From contig NC_088711.1 in the NCBI RefSeq assembly GCF_963576615.1, positions 12,881,869-12,945,868 of the forward strand: 64,000 nucleotides of DNA. The letters are read 5' to 3'. Positions 43,179 to 55,767 of this stretch are shown piece by piece (position 1 is the stretch's first letter; each line of letters begins with the position of its first letter). The notes under the pieces were generated by a model. The model saw nothing but the letters and a program-made list of their open reading frames with translations, was not told the DNA's origin and did not search any database. The stretch comes from Watersipora subatra (lineage: Eukaryota > Bryozoa > Gymnolaemata > Cheilostomatida > Watersiporidae). The position numbers and the translations under genes are program-made.

Positions 43179-46100
43179 TTTGGAGATTGTCTACAGCTCC
43201 AGTAGCTGATATCTACAATATTCAACTAGTTACAACTCAAAACAGGTAATGACAGGTAGTGACAGGTAATGAAAGGTAATGGCAGGTAGTGACAGATTTA
43301 TGGCAGTAAATGGTAGGAATGGGTGTTTTATCGTAACCAACTATTCAAAAAGAAAATATGAAAGCAGAAAGTCAAGCTCTAAGTTTGCATGAAAAACTGA
43401 CTTTTCTTAAGTCAATAAGCCAAATGTAGACTTTTTAAAGACCATGAGTGTATCATGAAATAATCAGCGAAGGAAGCCTCCTTAATGCAAAATTTTAACA
43501 ATGTGAACACGTATCTACCCACTGATTATTATTTGGGAAGAACTTGTCAATGCGCAAATGTCCACTACTTACCCATAGTGCACTGATAAATATAGTTAGC
43601 CTATTGCTATCTACTCTCCACTCCTCACAAATACTCTTTTGGTAGTACTAAGCAGTTTCTGACATACTCAGTGAAGAGAATAAACAAAACAACGTATTGA
43701 AGTACTTGGAAAGCTTAGAGTCACTTGGTAAGCTCTTTATGTTAGCAGAAATCTAGTACATATACTACATTTATGTACTATTATACTATTCTATATGTAC
43801 AGTAGATATGAACTATGATAGCTCACTCTGTACCAACTCTATAATCATTCTCTATAGCCACACACATTGGCTGAATGACTTAACCTAATCTTCAGCCTTG
43901 GAAACTGGGTAAAACCGTTTTGTTGCACAGGATAAAGCTGTACACATTGAATTTTGTTTGTACTCTCTTTGCTAGCATTTCTGCTTATGTATATCATGCT
44001 ATGTCATTGTGACTGTGTATATCATGTTGTATCATGCGCTACCAGCTTGTGCCACAAGCGATGATACCTGCTGTCAGTCTTGTCTATAACCCAGGAACAA
44101 GAAGCGACAATGGTTGCTAGTGTCCTGTCAAGGCTTAACATGCCTGGAATGTTGCCAATCAACCAGGGCACAGAATGCGCTGGCAATCCATTAGCAATAT
44201 CTAGTTGGTTGATAAGAACTTTTCATTCTGCAAGGACTCCCAAAGTGTGACAGAGCGTGGAGGCTAGACTAGGTAACGATTCTCATGGTGCATGGTGTTG
44301 CTATTATGTTTGTTTGTTATCTCGCTGATTGGATGAGGCGAAGTGTTATCTACATGTTTGGAGCGGACAGAGATGGAATTATTAAGAGGCTAAGCAGCCT
44401 ATTAGCCAGCTTGAAAAGAGATAAACTGATACGCATTCAAAGAAAGATTTCTTGATGCACTCGAGTGTCGGCTTTGATTCGCCTTGTGTAAGATCACTGC
44501 GCATGATGATACGAGAAACTCACAGCTAAAATTTCATAGCGTGACTGCCTTGCACTGCCCTCAGACAAATGCCTCCCAAAGGTAATTCACGCAGTGAACC
44601 CCAAATGCGCAAACTGCGGTGGGCACACAGTCCGTCATCAGAGCGCTAGCTATCCGGAATGTCATTGTGTTAACTAATGCACTCATACAAAATATTAGTC
44701 CATTACTAAGTAAGTGAAGGATAGAACAGCCACTACTCTGTCATCACAAGTCATTTAGTTCACAAATGAGCAGACTAACTCACAGCTTCAGCACTTGAGT
44801 TTATCCCTCAAGTTAACCAATGAGAAAGCAAGCAGCAAGCTGAGCCATTAGTATACAATATACATACTGTAGGATTAGTAGCGCTGCCATCTAATAAAAT
44901 CCTTCTAACAGACAATCACTTCAATACATATGTAATAGTTGGCCTTCATGACACTGTCTGGCACATTCCAGTGAAACTGCCATTTGCTGATATGGAAATC
45001 ATCTACTATCAGCATCTCTTTGTTGAAGTAAGAGATAAATAGACTGGAGTGGATCCTAGGCGGTGTACATATGCGTCATCTGGTTTTACTATATAGTATG
45101 TTGTAAAGTTGTGTACTAAATAATCAAATAAACTAAAATTTCAAATACTCGAGAGGCTATATTTAACCGTAGAAATGTACAGTCTATTTAACGAAGAGGT
45201 CAAATGTGTGCATTGGTATATTTTTCTTTCATGGGAAGGTGTAAGATTTGAGTAATCAAGTGCTTATATATCCATGCATTTGTTGTTGTGAATCCAGTCA
45301 GTTAATCTGAACACCATTAAGTACGCTGGTGGACTGTTTAATACTGATAAAAAAATTTTTTAATTGAAATGCTTTTTTTTATCATCAGACAATTATTTTA
45401 CAGCTAGATGAGAAAGTTCGGTTATGCGTTAGTCTATCATTACGTGAAAGCGCTAGTGACAGCCTGAAAGGCGCCTAACTAAAAACTTTGTGCTCCTTGG
45501 GCTGACAAACGACCAATTTCTTCATATGAACTTTTCAGTAAAACAAATGAGTACACATGTACGATTAAACAGTACATCTTGACCTCAGCTTAGCTAAAAG
45601 ATCGAATCGATTAGCAAACGATTGCTCGAAAGTTGATATGACCTAATTAAACAGACTTATTATTCACTATGAATGCATTTCATTACGGTCTGAATATTTA
45701 TAGCTTTTGTTAGATGACAAGTAGAAATCTAGAATTGTTGTTATCTTTATCGTGCTGAACAAACACAGCTTTTAGCTATACAATAGTCTACAATATACGT
45801 ACATGTATAGTCACCTGGATATCAGAGAATGTAAACAGCTCCGTCGCATTAGGGATATTGCTGTTAGCGAGGAGGAAGTAAGCGCAAGACCTCTACCTTA
45901 AACCCCCATAGATATGTCTACATAGGGAATAAACTCACAGAAATAGCTTCTGCGAAAGAGTTTAACAGAAAGTATTCAGCAAAGGACATTATGTAGTGTT
46001 TCGTATGGATACAAATATCACAGTAAGAAAGAGAAAGTTCCTATAAGCAATTTATTAATAATAATACAACTACAATATAGAAGAAGATATACAGGGTATA

Positions 46101-46829
46101 TATGAGATAATTATGCTATTTTATATGAAAGCTTATCAAACACAATGTGTAATTGCAAAATTAACTTTCAAGTTGGAAGTTGTGCCCTTTTAAAGTCTGG
46201 TAGTATGGTAGCATGCTAGTTGTGGTCTAAATTACTATTGATACCTAATAGATCACCATTAGCAAGACTATAACTTAGGTATATTTGTCTTGTTTGATTA
46301 GCTTGCAGCAACCTGATGTTCCAATGAGTGAGTTGCCAGGAGAAGGCAGAAGAGAAGTTAGCTACCCATCATTTTATATTAATACTAGATGAATGCAAGG
46401 CTTGTACAGGTAATAAAAAGGTTTTTGCACCAAAAAATTTTTCAATTAACATATATACAGTATTTACTGTTCTAACTTTTAGATGAAAGTGTTTGTTATT
46501 TACTGTTTACTGTGTTTACTTTTGTGCAATTCATACTGTACTATCTGTAGTGGCTTCTACAGCTCTCTACTACCGGTAATTGCAATAGTATTGCTGCCCA
46601 TATGAGTTACAACATTTTTCTTTTGGCCAACAATTCTAACATAATGCTAGGTGAAGTAATTAGCGTAAAGCCATGAAAGATCGACATGTATAATGTGCAC
46701 AATTTATTCCTTGTGATAGGCAGTTCAACTGTGTAGTGTATCGGATCCATGCCTCTAGGAATGTTGGCTGCAAAACTGGAGGCTGCGAGTTCAGATTCAG
46801 TGCACAGCTGATTTTTATATACATATACA
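43179..46829. other. Upstream region of the receptor kinase gene
   Basis: This must hold the 5' UTR and promoter of the minus-strand kinase gene. Short GACAGGTAATGACAGGTAGT-type repeats occur at 43243-43305. A TGTAG acceptor-like site lies just before the start codon, so a non-coding first exon is possible. The only coding trace is a retroelement-like zinc-finger peptide at 44582-44677. Confidence 0.35.
44582..44677 (+). pseudogene. Possible LINE ORF1-type zinc-knuckle fragment
   Basis: A 31-codon plus-strand stretch encodes VNPKCANCGGHTVRHQSA and SYPECH, resembling the C-x-x-C-G-G-x-H...Y-x-x-C gag-like knuckle in ORF1 of some non-LTR retrotransposons. It has no start, ends in a stop at 44675-44677 and no other ORF1 or reverse-transcriptase remains were found around it. 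Confidence 0.35.
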
Positions 46830-47412
46830 TGTACATTTTTATATTTTGTATATACATGTATATACAATATATTCTTATATTGTATATATATATATATAAT
46901 ATATTCTTATATTGTATATATATACAATATATTCTCATATTGTATATATATACAATATATTCTTATATTGTATATATATACAATATATTCTCATATTGTA
47001 TATATATACAATATATTCTTATATTGTATATATATACAATATATTCTCATATTGTATATATATGCAATATATTCTTATATTGTATATATATACAATATAT
47101 TCTCATATTGTATATATATATGCAATATATTTTTATATTGTATATATATATATACAATATATTCTTATATTGTATATATATACAATATGAGAATATATTG
47201 TATATATATACAATATATTCTTATATTGTATATATATACAATATAAGAATATATTGTATATATATACAATATAAGAATATATCATATATGTATATGATAT
47301 TTTCTTATATTGTATTTATATAATATATTCTTATATTGTATATATACTATATTCTTATATTGTATATATATAGCCTATATATATGTATATATTATATATA
47401 TATATATATAAT
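46830..47412. repeat. AT-rich palindromic minisatellite (about 28-bp unit)
   Basis: Units like CAATATATTCTTATATTGTA plus TATATATA, alternating with CTCATATTG variants. CAATAT and ATATTG make each unit self-complementary. Toward the right end the orientation flips (ATAAGAATATATTG). Long Tyr/Ile-rich frames through it on both strands are artefacts. Confidence 0.95.
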
Positions 47413-49876
47413 TATACCGGTAAATAGAGATAACTAAGTGCAGCTAGCCACAAGCCATAGCAACAAGGCAAGCTCCGAACTTGCACCAAGTCAAATACAT
47501 AACTAATAAGGACACTGCACAGCAAGTATGCTAGGCAGACAGGTGATTCATGACTAACAGGAGAGACAAAGAGTTAAATTTGTGAAGAGTTTCAGCAATA
47601 TATGCTCATAAATTCAACAGTGGTTGCTGTTTTGCTTCCTTTGAAATGAGTATTTTCAACAAGATTTTTGTAGGCATGTACATATGCATATACATGTACC
47701 TATGTACATATGAATGTACCTATGTACATATGTACATGCATACACATATGTACACAGGTACATACATACATGTATGAAAATAGGTAGACATATACACCTA
47801 GCTACATTTGTATATACCTATGCAGAATTATTTTCTCAAGTTTTTAAACTCATCTGCTCGTAGCTAACGGGTACAAAATAGGAATAGGCAATAGGCTATC
47901 CATGCATCCCAATTTGCAGTATACAGTCAAATCTCGGCACGTGAAGTCAATCTGTTTTGATAATTGCTTCATATGTTAGAACAACTGTTAGGAAACTATC
48001 ATATGTTAGAACAAATTTTTATAATAATACATAGTATTTAGTTGATTTCATTCCATATCCAAAATAGCATGATAAAAAGTCCAAGTAATTGTAATAGTTT
48101 TAAAGCAAATGCATTATAAATATAATGTGGCTTTCCAAAATTCCTGGAAACGATCAACACAACTGAGATGCAAAGAAGTGTGCTATTGTGAACGACTGAG
48201 ATTTTGATGTGAGTGTTCAAACTCCTAAGTCCCTGGTTGAAGACCCGTGCTTGAGTACACACTACCACTTGCTTGAGTTAACCAGAAGTTAAGATGAAGA
48301 GAGAAATTTTGTGTGTTACAGTGCAGGTTTAGCTATGTTACAAATCCAAGAAATAAAGAAGTTAAAATCGATCCCTTTTACATGAACACAGCAAGCTCCG
48401 ATGTTTTTGGTTTGATTTTGCACATGGCTAGAATTGTTATCAATAAGAGTCGAGATGCCCATAAGAATATTTTTTACACATTAGGATTTGCATACTAGCT
48501 TCGTAGGCGAATCAAATCATGAACATTTGTCATCATTTTTTAGTCAAGGATACGGACTATAAGATGAAGCTCCTACAGGAACACCATGGAACCTTAAGGA
48601 AAGCCAAAATGACAGCAAATGAAGGTGCAGGTAATGAGATGGATAGTCACAAGGTATAAAGAGAGTGAACTGCATATAATTATCATTGCTTGAGTTGAAC
48701 TTTAAGGCATTAAATAGACTACCATATTTCTCATGGTTAGTATTGATAGGTAAAATCATCACAATTGATTGCCTTTATTCTCCAAATTTAGACCGAATGT
48801 TACTTTAAAACTAACTTCAGCCAACTAGGTTATAACATGAGCTCAGATCATCTATACCATCAACCAGCCACTACTTGAAGAATGTCTTTGAAAAAGTAGT
48901 GGAGTCATCACGAACAGAGGAAGTGAAAGAAGAGACAGCCGAAAGAGACAGATCTGATAGCTACCAGAAAGAAGGGCAAACCTTGTGAAGTGAAGCTTGT
49001 TGTTGAGGGTCCCTGGAGACAAGTACAGCAAACCATATTCCAGAGAGCTTTCACCAGCACTACCTGCCGTAGCACGCATTGAATTGTAAGGTGAAGGTCT
49101 AGAGAAGCGTGACGAAGGACCTTGTGAATGTTGTTGTAGCCCGCAGCCAATGAAAGGCGTCAAATGTAGGGCTTGAATTGATCGAACAGGTCGCTTTCTA
49201 GGAGTGGTATTGTATTGTTCAATCTTCCTCTATCAAAGCCTTTATTCGCATAGACCATACAAGATACAGGCACGTGGCATTCAACTGAGCAGGAGATGAA
49301 TGACTTGCAGACGAAAGGAGTTGAAAAGGAAAATTTGTCAGAAACCTTTGAAGCATGCACTTTGGTATAGGCCTACTATACAGCATAAAATAATCAAATG
49401 TTATTTGCCCCACATAAACACTCCTTATCTACGTTTGCCCTAGTTATACAGACAGAGTCAGAGTTGGGTTTGAATTGTATGAGCAAAAATCTAGGTTAGT
49501 AGTTGACTCTTATGCCTGTATTCATATCTTACAGAGTACACGTCTCACTCAGTCTGGTCAGATGGTATTTATGGTAGATGGTATTTATTACGCTCCAGTT
49601 GAAGATCTCACTAGACATCTAGCCTCTGCACTGAGCATAATAGCTTATTTAGAACCATATAATTGTATAGCATTCATATATACCTTGGTTGAGAAATAAC
49701 CTAGACCCCTCTGTTGGACAACTAAAACTCTTAATTACAACATAGTTCCTCATGGTAAATTTAGTCAATAGCCATAAATTATATATTGAATTAATAATCA
49801 TTTTCTCCCAATTTCAAATACATAATATTTATCTATTATATTTATCCTGATTTTCTCCTGATTTCAAACATGCAAA

Positions 49877-50173
49877 TCAAACAGCGGTACAATTATGTAT
49901 TTGAATGATTATGTAGGCTAAATTCTGAACATTTCTTTCTTTTAAGGTTGAAAATAACAATCTGTACGGATGTGATCGCACCACATACGTCTTTATTTGC
50001 TTACTTAAAGTCATACAAATGTTTATGACTAAACTCACAATAAGTAACAATGCTGTAAATAAAAATTTTAATGTTTCAACAAAGATGTCTAATATATTTT
50101 TCACACTGCTGTAGCTATAATAGGTTACATAAGAACTAGCAGAATCATCGTTGGGTGCAAGAGAAGAAGTCAT
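49877..50173 (-). CDS. Possible small membrane protein, unrecognised
   Basis: A 98-codon minus-strand frame beginning MTSSLAPNDDSASSYVTYYS contains one clear hydrophobic stretch, FLFTALLLIVSLVINICM, followed by basic residues (KQIKTYVVRSHPYR). A TATATA-like sequence lies about 110 bases upstream (near 50260-50265). A GTAAGC donor-like word at the end of the hydrophobic segment could make this the first exon of a longer gene, but no partner exon was found. The composition is more protein-like than the neighbouring frames, yet I know no family and it may be chance. Confidence 0.22.
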   Translation of the reverse strand: MTSSLAPNDDSASSYVTYYSYSSVKNILDIFVETLKFLFTALLLIVSLVINICMTLSKQIKTYVVRSHPYRLLFSTLKERNVQNLAYIIIQIHNCTAV

Positions 50174-50689
50174 CAGGATGGAGTGATGGTACAGTCCTTA
50201 AACAAATACCCCTCAACCTCTGAATACCTCCAACACAAAAGAGTTTATGTCAGCCCCAGTATATAGACCAAACGCTCATCATATGGTCTATGTACGTGTT
50301 GCAGCTTCACTCATGACTAGCAAAGTCTTCCCATCTGACCACAGCTTGTATCTAAACAACGCTTTATGACTCACCAATAAATCTTTTTGATTGAGTTGAG
50401 CCAAAGGCAGAGTTCTTACTACTGCCCTCTGTTCTGGTTTACCACTGGCTTTACAGCCGGACGCCATAGATTAAGTTCGTGACAACAAAGAGCTGGGTTA
50501 CCCGCTCTAAGCGAGAGCTGTCTCACGAGGATCAAAGCTGTGTGGTAGTAACTAGTGCTAGCATGCACAGCCATGTGAACATTTTACAATTCCTTTCTTT
50601 TGGCATGTATGGAAAAACATCAGTTTGTTGATGATCCCTGAGGCCAATACAATGCTATACATGCATGTTTTAACTAACTCGTTTCTATA

Positions 50690-50884
50690 TATAAATCTTG
50701 GTGTTTGTCTTTTGTTTGTCTTCTGTTTGCCTTTTGTAAATTTCCTGTTTGTCTTTTGATTTCTGTCATCCATGTGTCCAGTTATAGCGATTAAATTCTA
50801 GCAATAAAAATCCCATTTCACAGAGGATTTGATCTCGGAACTTCCAGTTCTGAAAACTAGCGATCTAATTTACTACACTAACAA
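50690..50884 (-). mobile_element. SINE-like element, copy c (tRNA-like part and 3' body)
   Basis: The minus strand reads GTTAGTGTAGTAAATTAGAT, then AGAACTGGAAGTTCCGAGAT with CAAATCC (a B-box-like GATCAAATCC), then AATCGCTATAACTGGACACA. The last block is shared with copies a and b. The GGCGTTGCC 5' block was not found upstream. Confidence 0.55.
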
Positions 50885-51042
50885 ACGTTTAACTGACCGT
50901 AGCAATAGATGATTATAATGACATTCATTACATCAGGTAAAATACTCAGGTAAAAGTCAGGTAAAAGCAATTGGGGTTATTAACTAGCACCGTCGATCGC
51001 CACGTTACGCGTAATGTAAGGATCAATGGTGAAGCGTGTTGT

Positions 51043-51183
51043 AACAATAGTGTGTTTGAAGCCAGGTTAATAGTCGTTACGTATAACGTAACAATCATTG
51101 AAGCCAGCTTAATAATTGTTAGTAATAATTGTAATAATTAATAACTTAACGATTATTAATTTGGCTTCAAACGCGCTACTGTT
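51043..51183. mobile_element. Small 141-bp foldback element
   Basis: Left AACAATAGTGTGTTTGAAGC and right GCTTCAAACGCGCTACTGTT are imperfect inverted copies of about 38 bases. The spacer is AT-rich and also contains a shorter GAAGCCAGCTTAATAAT copy of the motif. Confidence 0.6.
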
Positions 51184-52386
51184 TTAGGAAAGATTTAGAC
51201 GACCTAAGAGGCAAGTTACTCAAATTCATTGGGAAATTATTTTATTGCCCGCGCATATTTGTACAAAAGTGAGCATGAGGCATGGCAGGCAGGTATGAAG
51301 TGAAATTGTAATCTATTTTGAGTAGGATCAAATGTGCTAGAGTCTTACGCAAAATTGAAGTTTTCCTTAAAAAATGTAAGTTAACACCTAGGGCACTAAT
51401 TGGAAGACAAGCTTACCTAACTTAGCATAAGAAGGTTTGATAAATGCTCTCATGTTTGTAGATGTTTAGATGAATAAAATGGCTTTCTCTTGGGCGCTGT
51501 CGACTAAATGTCTCCAGATACGTTTGGTATCATTTTTCCATAGAAACTAGTCTTCTATAGCAACTAACATCTAACTAAACCATCCGTATGATAATTTGCA
51601 TAGGGCTTTTTTTGATACTCTTCCATGTTTAGGCCCAAAAGCTTTTGGGTTCACTATCCAGGCGGGGCATTTGAGCTGAAGAAGACATTTTTGTGAGTGA
51701 TTTTAAAATGAGACAGCTAAAATATTGGCCAATATAGTGCATAGAGCCACAACATTCGGCTTATCAGACTGGTGCTGTAACCAATTAAGCTTATCAGCCA
51801 CCTTCGGAAGCCTCATAATAATCAGCCAATCAGAGATAAAGACCGCTAATTTATGTTTTATTTTGCCTATTATTTGTGGTATTGTTTAAAAAATTACTAG
51901 AATAAAAAATAATAAACTTAACAAATCAAATGGTATTTTTCACCCTGTCAACACTGAGTATGTCTGCTTGTTTATATAATATCAACAGAGTATTAAGGAA
52001 TTAGACAAACTAAATATAAAGTACTTGTATAACAAACTATAACATCATAGAGCATTTATAAAAAAGTCAGTGTATACAGTATATATAATATATTCAGGAT
52101 ATCTATAGAGTATTTATTGCAAAGTTGTAAAACATTGATCTGTGTATCAATCATGTGTATTTATCTGTCTATAACAAAACTCAATATCATTAGGTGGTGC
52201 CAGTTAAATCATCAGCTGTCATTTGAAAAAATCTTTTTTACATAGTTTTCTTCAATGAAGTATCGAACTACACTTCTAGCTGCATACAGAGTTTATACAA
52301 CTCATAAGAAAGGGCAGCAAATGGTTACATTATATTTTAACTACTTTCAGTTTTTTAGCTTTTTCAATACTGGATAATGAGAGATT

Positions 52387-52712
52387 CCCAGGGTTGATAC
52401 TCTGAAAGAAACACCTACCTGGCTAGGCCCAGACTTGGATATTGTACCCCCAATCATCTGTTTAGTAAATTTGAAATACACCCCCTAAACACCGGGAGCT
52501 CCCGGGGGGGGGGGGGGGGGGTGCCCAGGTTCCACGCCCCGCTAAACATCCAATATGATTCAGAAGCTATAAAAATAGGAAATAAAAATAGAAATGTGGA
52601 AACCCCCCTAAAGTAGCAAATTCACTGACAGTGCCCCATGGTCTGAAACCCCCCTAAAACGTGATTTTGGGCCGAGCCTAATGGGCCCTTTGGGTGGAGT
52701 ATCAACCCTGGG
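52387..52712. mobile_element. 326-bp MITE-like element with CCCAGGGTTGATACTC ends
   Basis: CCCAGGGTTGATACTC at 52387-52402 is exactly repeated in inverse at 52697-52712. Partial similarity of the arms continues inward (GGCTAGGCCC against GGGCCGAGCC). The interior has an 18-base poly-G run (52504-52521) next to CCCGGGAGCTCCCGGG. Target duplication is unclear. Confidence 0.8.
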
Positions 52713-54116
52713 AAAAGATTAAACCAGAATCAGTCTTTTTAATGTTGAGCTGCATGTTTGTCAATCTCTTACTTTCCATCTCACATTATCATTAGAGCAC
52801 TTGACTAGTCCACTACAAACTTTTAGCTAATAACTTTGTCAATGCTTGAAAATATGGTCAATAACTGTCTAAATGTCATCGTAACTGCTTTCAGAATGTT
52901 CGTTAATTTCTCCTTTATACTAATTATGTTCATCTCCGCTCATCCATGCGTAGAGTGCCTCTTGTTCAGTACCAAGTGTTGAAGCGGAGGCCTGCGGTTT
53001 CAGTATATTCTAAACAGCTCCTTTACGGTATTAGCTAGATGCTGGTCTTTAAAAAACATTGTCAAATATTCATGTTTTCAAGTTCTTAAACTTTATCTTT
53101 GATATCCTTAAATGCTCAACAAACCGAATGTTTAAAAATTTGCAATTCATTGAAGTTCATAAAAAAATTACGAATTGAACAAAAAATCACTATTCATTAT
53201 CATAAGTGTTCAACCCTGCGATGCCCAGGATTTTGTTCATTTGTAATCAGATAGCCTGCAGGTGGGTGTTTACAAAGTTGGTTTTCAGGAACCAGACGTT
53301 TGTACCAATATTTAGTTTGGAAGCCAAATATTTTTATCAATCTGACAGAAGGCATGGAGCATATGTGTGCGGAGTTTAGATAAAATTGGTCAAAAAATTC
53401 TGGAAAAACTGGAGTGTTTACACAGACTAACAGACAGACACAATAAGAGATTACTTAATAGAGGTTTTTATTTTGCATACTATAATATTTAACCATAATA
53501 AGTCTACATTTAAACTACCATGCACCTTTGTCTTTCTCTCCTTGCCGTCAGTCAAGTCAACCAAGACTGACTTTACTACGGTTTTGACGTAACGGCAGTC
53601 CACCATGACACTCTGTATTAGCAGTCATTAACCATCTATTGACCCCTGCAAAAGTACTGATACAGCAGCAAGCTGAGCGACCTGGACTTATAAGCACTCT
53701 GATGAACATCCTAGTAAACTGCCATAGCCATAGCTCCCCTGATTGACTGCGGAGCGAGAGAGTGATTAATGAGCTAGGTCTGCTAGGAGGTTCATCTGCC
53801 ATCTGTAGACCATCGGTGTACCATCTGTGTACCTAGGGGTGACACGATAGAAAGTAGCAGCTACCAGCGTGTTTATCTCATGAAAAAGCTATTAAACTCT
53901 CCCCAGGTTAAGCTGGATGATTAATCGGCTTTAGAGTGTATAATAACGATAATCGAGTGTTTCAAAGCTATGACATGAGCTACCGACTACATCCTATTGT
54001 AAGACGTAGTACAGGCCTGGCTACTGTCTAAAAATGGCTTCCATCTGCAGCTACAAAACTATCGCCAGACTATGGTTTCATAACTTGTTTTGTGGTATCA
54101 CTGGTGTTAGGATTGT
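52713..54116. other. Intergenic, no supported gene
   Basis: A LINE/SINE-tail-like stretch with ACAGACTAACAGACAGACAC lies near 53415-53455. Nothing else beyond short frames is seen. Confidence 0.35.
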
Positions 54117-54120
54117 TTAA

Positions 54121-54996
54121 AGGTTGACTTGCAACAGAATTCACATTACAGTTATTTGGTATCAAAAGATTCACCATGTTTTACTCTGTTGTGTTGTAGG
54201 TGCCAAATATGTGGAAATGTGATTACAAGCTCTTAAAAGCTCAAAAACGAAAAGCCGCCGTAGATTGGAATCTCTTTATTTCGATGACGTAACCACGAAA
54301 TTTGGTTATCGTCTTGTCACGTATGTTCTCACGTGAATTGAAAGGCCAATACAAAGCTCAATATAAAACTTATCGTAGCACTAGTTTATGACAAACACCT
54401 CGGGTTTCACCAAAGACCCTGTATCAAATATAGATGCTCGCTACTTTACAGCTTTGTTTCGGCATTATTCAATCGTCAAGTCGTAATCTGATCATGTGAC
54501 CCAATACTTCGCAAATAATTTTTGCAACACTTTTCGATTATCACAGTTGACCAACAGGCTCGTCATGATTATCAGACAATGATATGTACTCCTTCGAGCT
54601 AAGGTTAAAAAGTTTAACGATTTTTTACGGTAAGTTATAAGATATCAGTGCTAAAAGTGACAGCATTACAATGACGATAAAATAGACGCGTAAGAACAAT
54701 AGACATAGTTTCATTGAATGCGTGAAGTATATTTGTGAAAATATTTCGACGAATAAGGTTGCAAGAAAGTGTTAACAGAAACCATCTCTCACAGCTACAT
54801 CGCATTTGAGCCGTTTTGGAAAGAGAATTTAAACTACGGCGGTCTCGTGGGGCTGCGATTTTCTGTTCGTTTTTGACCTTTGAAGAGCTTGTAATCACAT
54901 TTCTACATATTTTGCACCTACAACACAACAGAGTAAGACATGTTGAATCTTTTCATATCAAATAACGATAATGTGAATTTTGTTGTGAGTCAACAT
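54121..54996 (-). mobile_element. TTAA-flanked foldback element, family 1, copy 3 (inverted)
   Basis: Bounded by TTAA at 54117-54120 and 54997-55000, with ends AGGTTGACTTGCAACAGAAT and the slightly mutated GTTGTGAGTCAACAT. The interior order is reversed relative to copies 1 and 2: the GTAACCACGAAATTTGGTTA block is near the left end here, and near the right end there. Confidence 0.9.
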
Positions 54997-55084
54997 TTAA
55001 AGATGTTTTCAGTTTAAATCGCATGGTTAACATATGCTCCACAGATTATACATATTGGTGTGTATCGCTTCTGCAATATATACT

Positions 55085-55375
55085 GCATACGTGATATATA
55101 TTTCTTATGTGGTATGTATTGCATATGTGATATGAATTTTATATGCGGTATGTATTGTGAAATATTATGCACATCACATATATGATATGAAATGCATATA
55201 TGACAAGTATTGCATATGTGATATGTAGTGCGTATATGATATGTATTGCATATGTGGTATGTAATGCATATATGATATGTATTGCATATGTGATATGTAG
55301 TGCGTATATGATATATATTGCATATGTGGTATGTAATGCATATATGGTATGTATTGTAGTTCTAGTATACACAAT
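55085..55375 (+). repeat. Degenerate ATATG/CATATGTG repeat
   Basis: Variants of GCATATGTGATATGTATT and GCATATATGATATGTAGTGC in a roughly 25-bp period; every unit has CATATG-like palindromes. Frames on both strands are artefacts. Confidence 0.9.
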
Positions 55376-55578
55376 ATTATCTATTGCTAAGTAGCTGATC
55401 GTAAATCAAACCCGATTATTTTTTAATGTTTCTGTGGCTCTTTCAAACCTGATATGTGAATTTTATTTTGATTTGTATTTATGTATATTTTAAAGCATTT
55501 TTAGTAATACTATTTGTTACTTTATGAATAAACTTTAGCGCAGTTATAATTCAGAGCACATTATGGCATCAAACAATT

Positions 55579-55767
55579 GAGACATCTGAGACGCCTGAGA
55601 CGCCTGAGACGCCTGAGACGCCTGAGACGCCTGAGACGCCTGAGACGCCTGAGACGCCTGAGACGCCTGAGACGCCTGAGACGCCTGAGACGCCTGAGAC
55701 GCCTGAGACGCCTGAGACGCCTGAGACGCCTGAGACGCCTGAGACGCCTGAGACGCCTGAGACACCT
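55579..55767 (+). repeat. 9-bp minisatellite, exactly 21 units
   Basis: Twenty-one tandem GAGACGCCT units, with GAGACATCT first and GAGACACCT last. Perfect in between. It yields false Arg/Leu and Gln/Ala/Ser repeats in translation. Confidence 0.97.

Larger units (their letters stand above)
47413..52386. other. Intergenic, few supported features
   Basis: This contains an ACATATGTACATGTA-type degenerate simple repeat (47665-47790), a possible small membrane ORF (49877-50173), a SINE-like copy (50690-50884) and a small foldback (51043-51183). No other gene is supported. Confidence 0.35.

Noticed and set aside
46607..47323. Tyr/Ile-rich frames on both strands
   Set aside because: Translation of the AT-rich palindromic minisatellite.
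48852..49163. 103-codon minus-strand frame overlapping an 80-codon frame
   Set aside because: Two competing frames on the same strand, no recognisable domain, no splice support.
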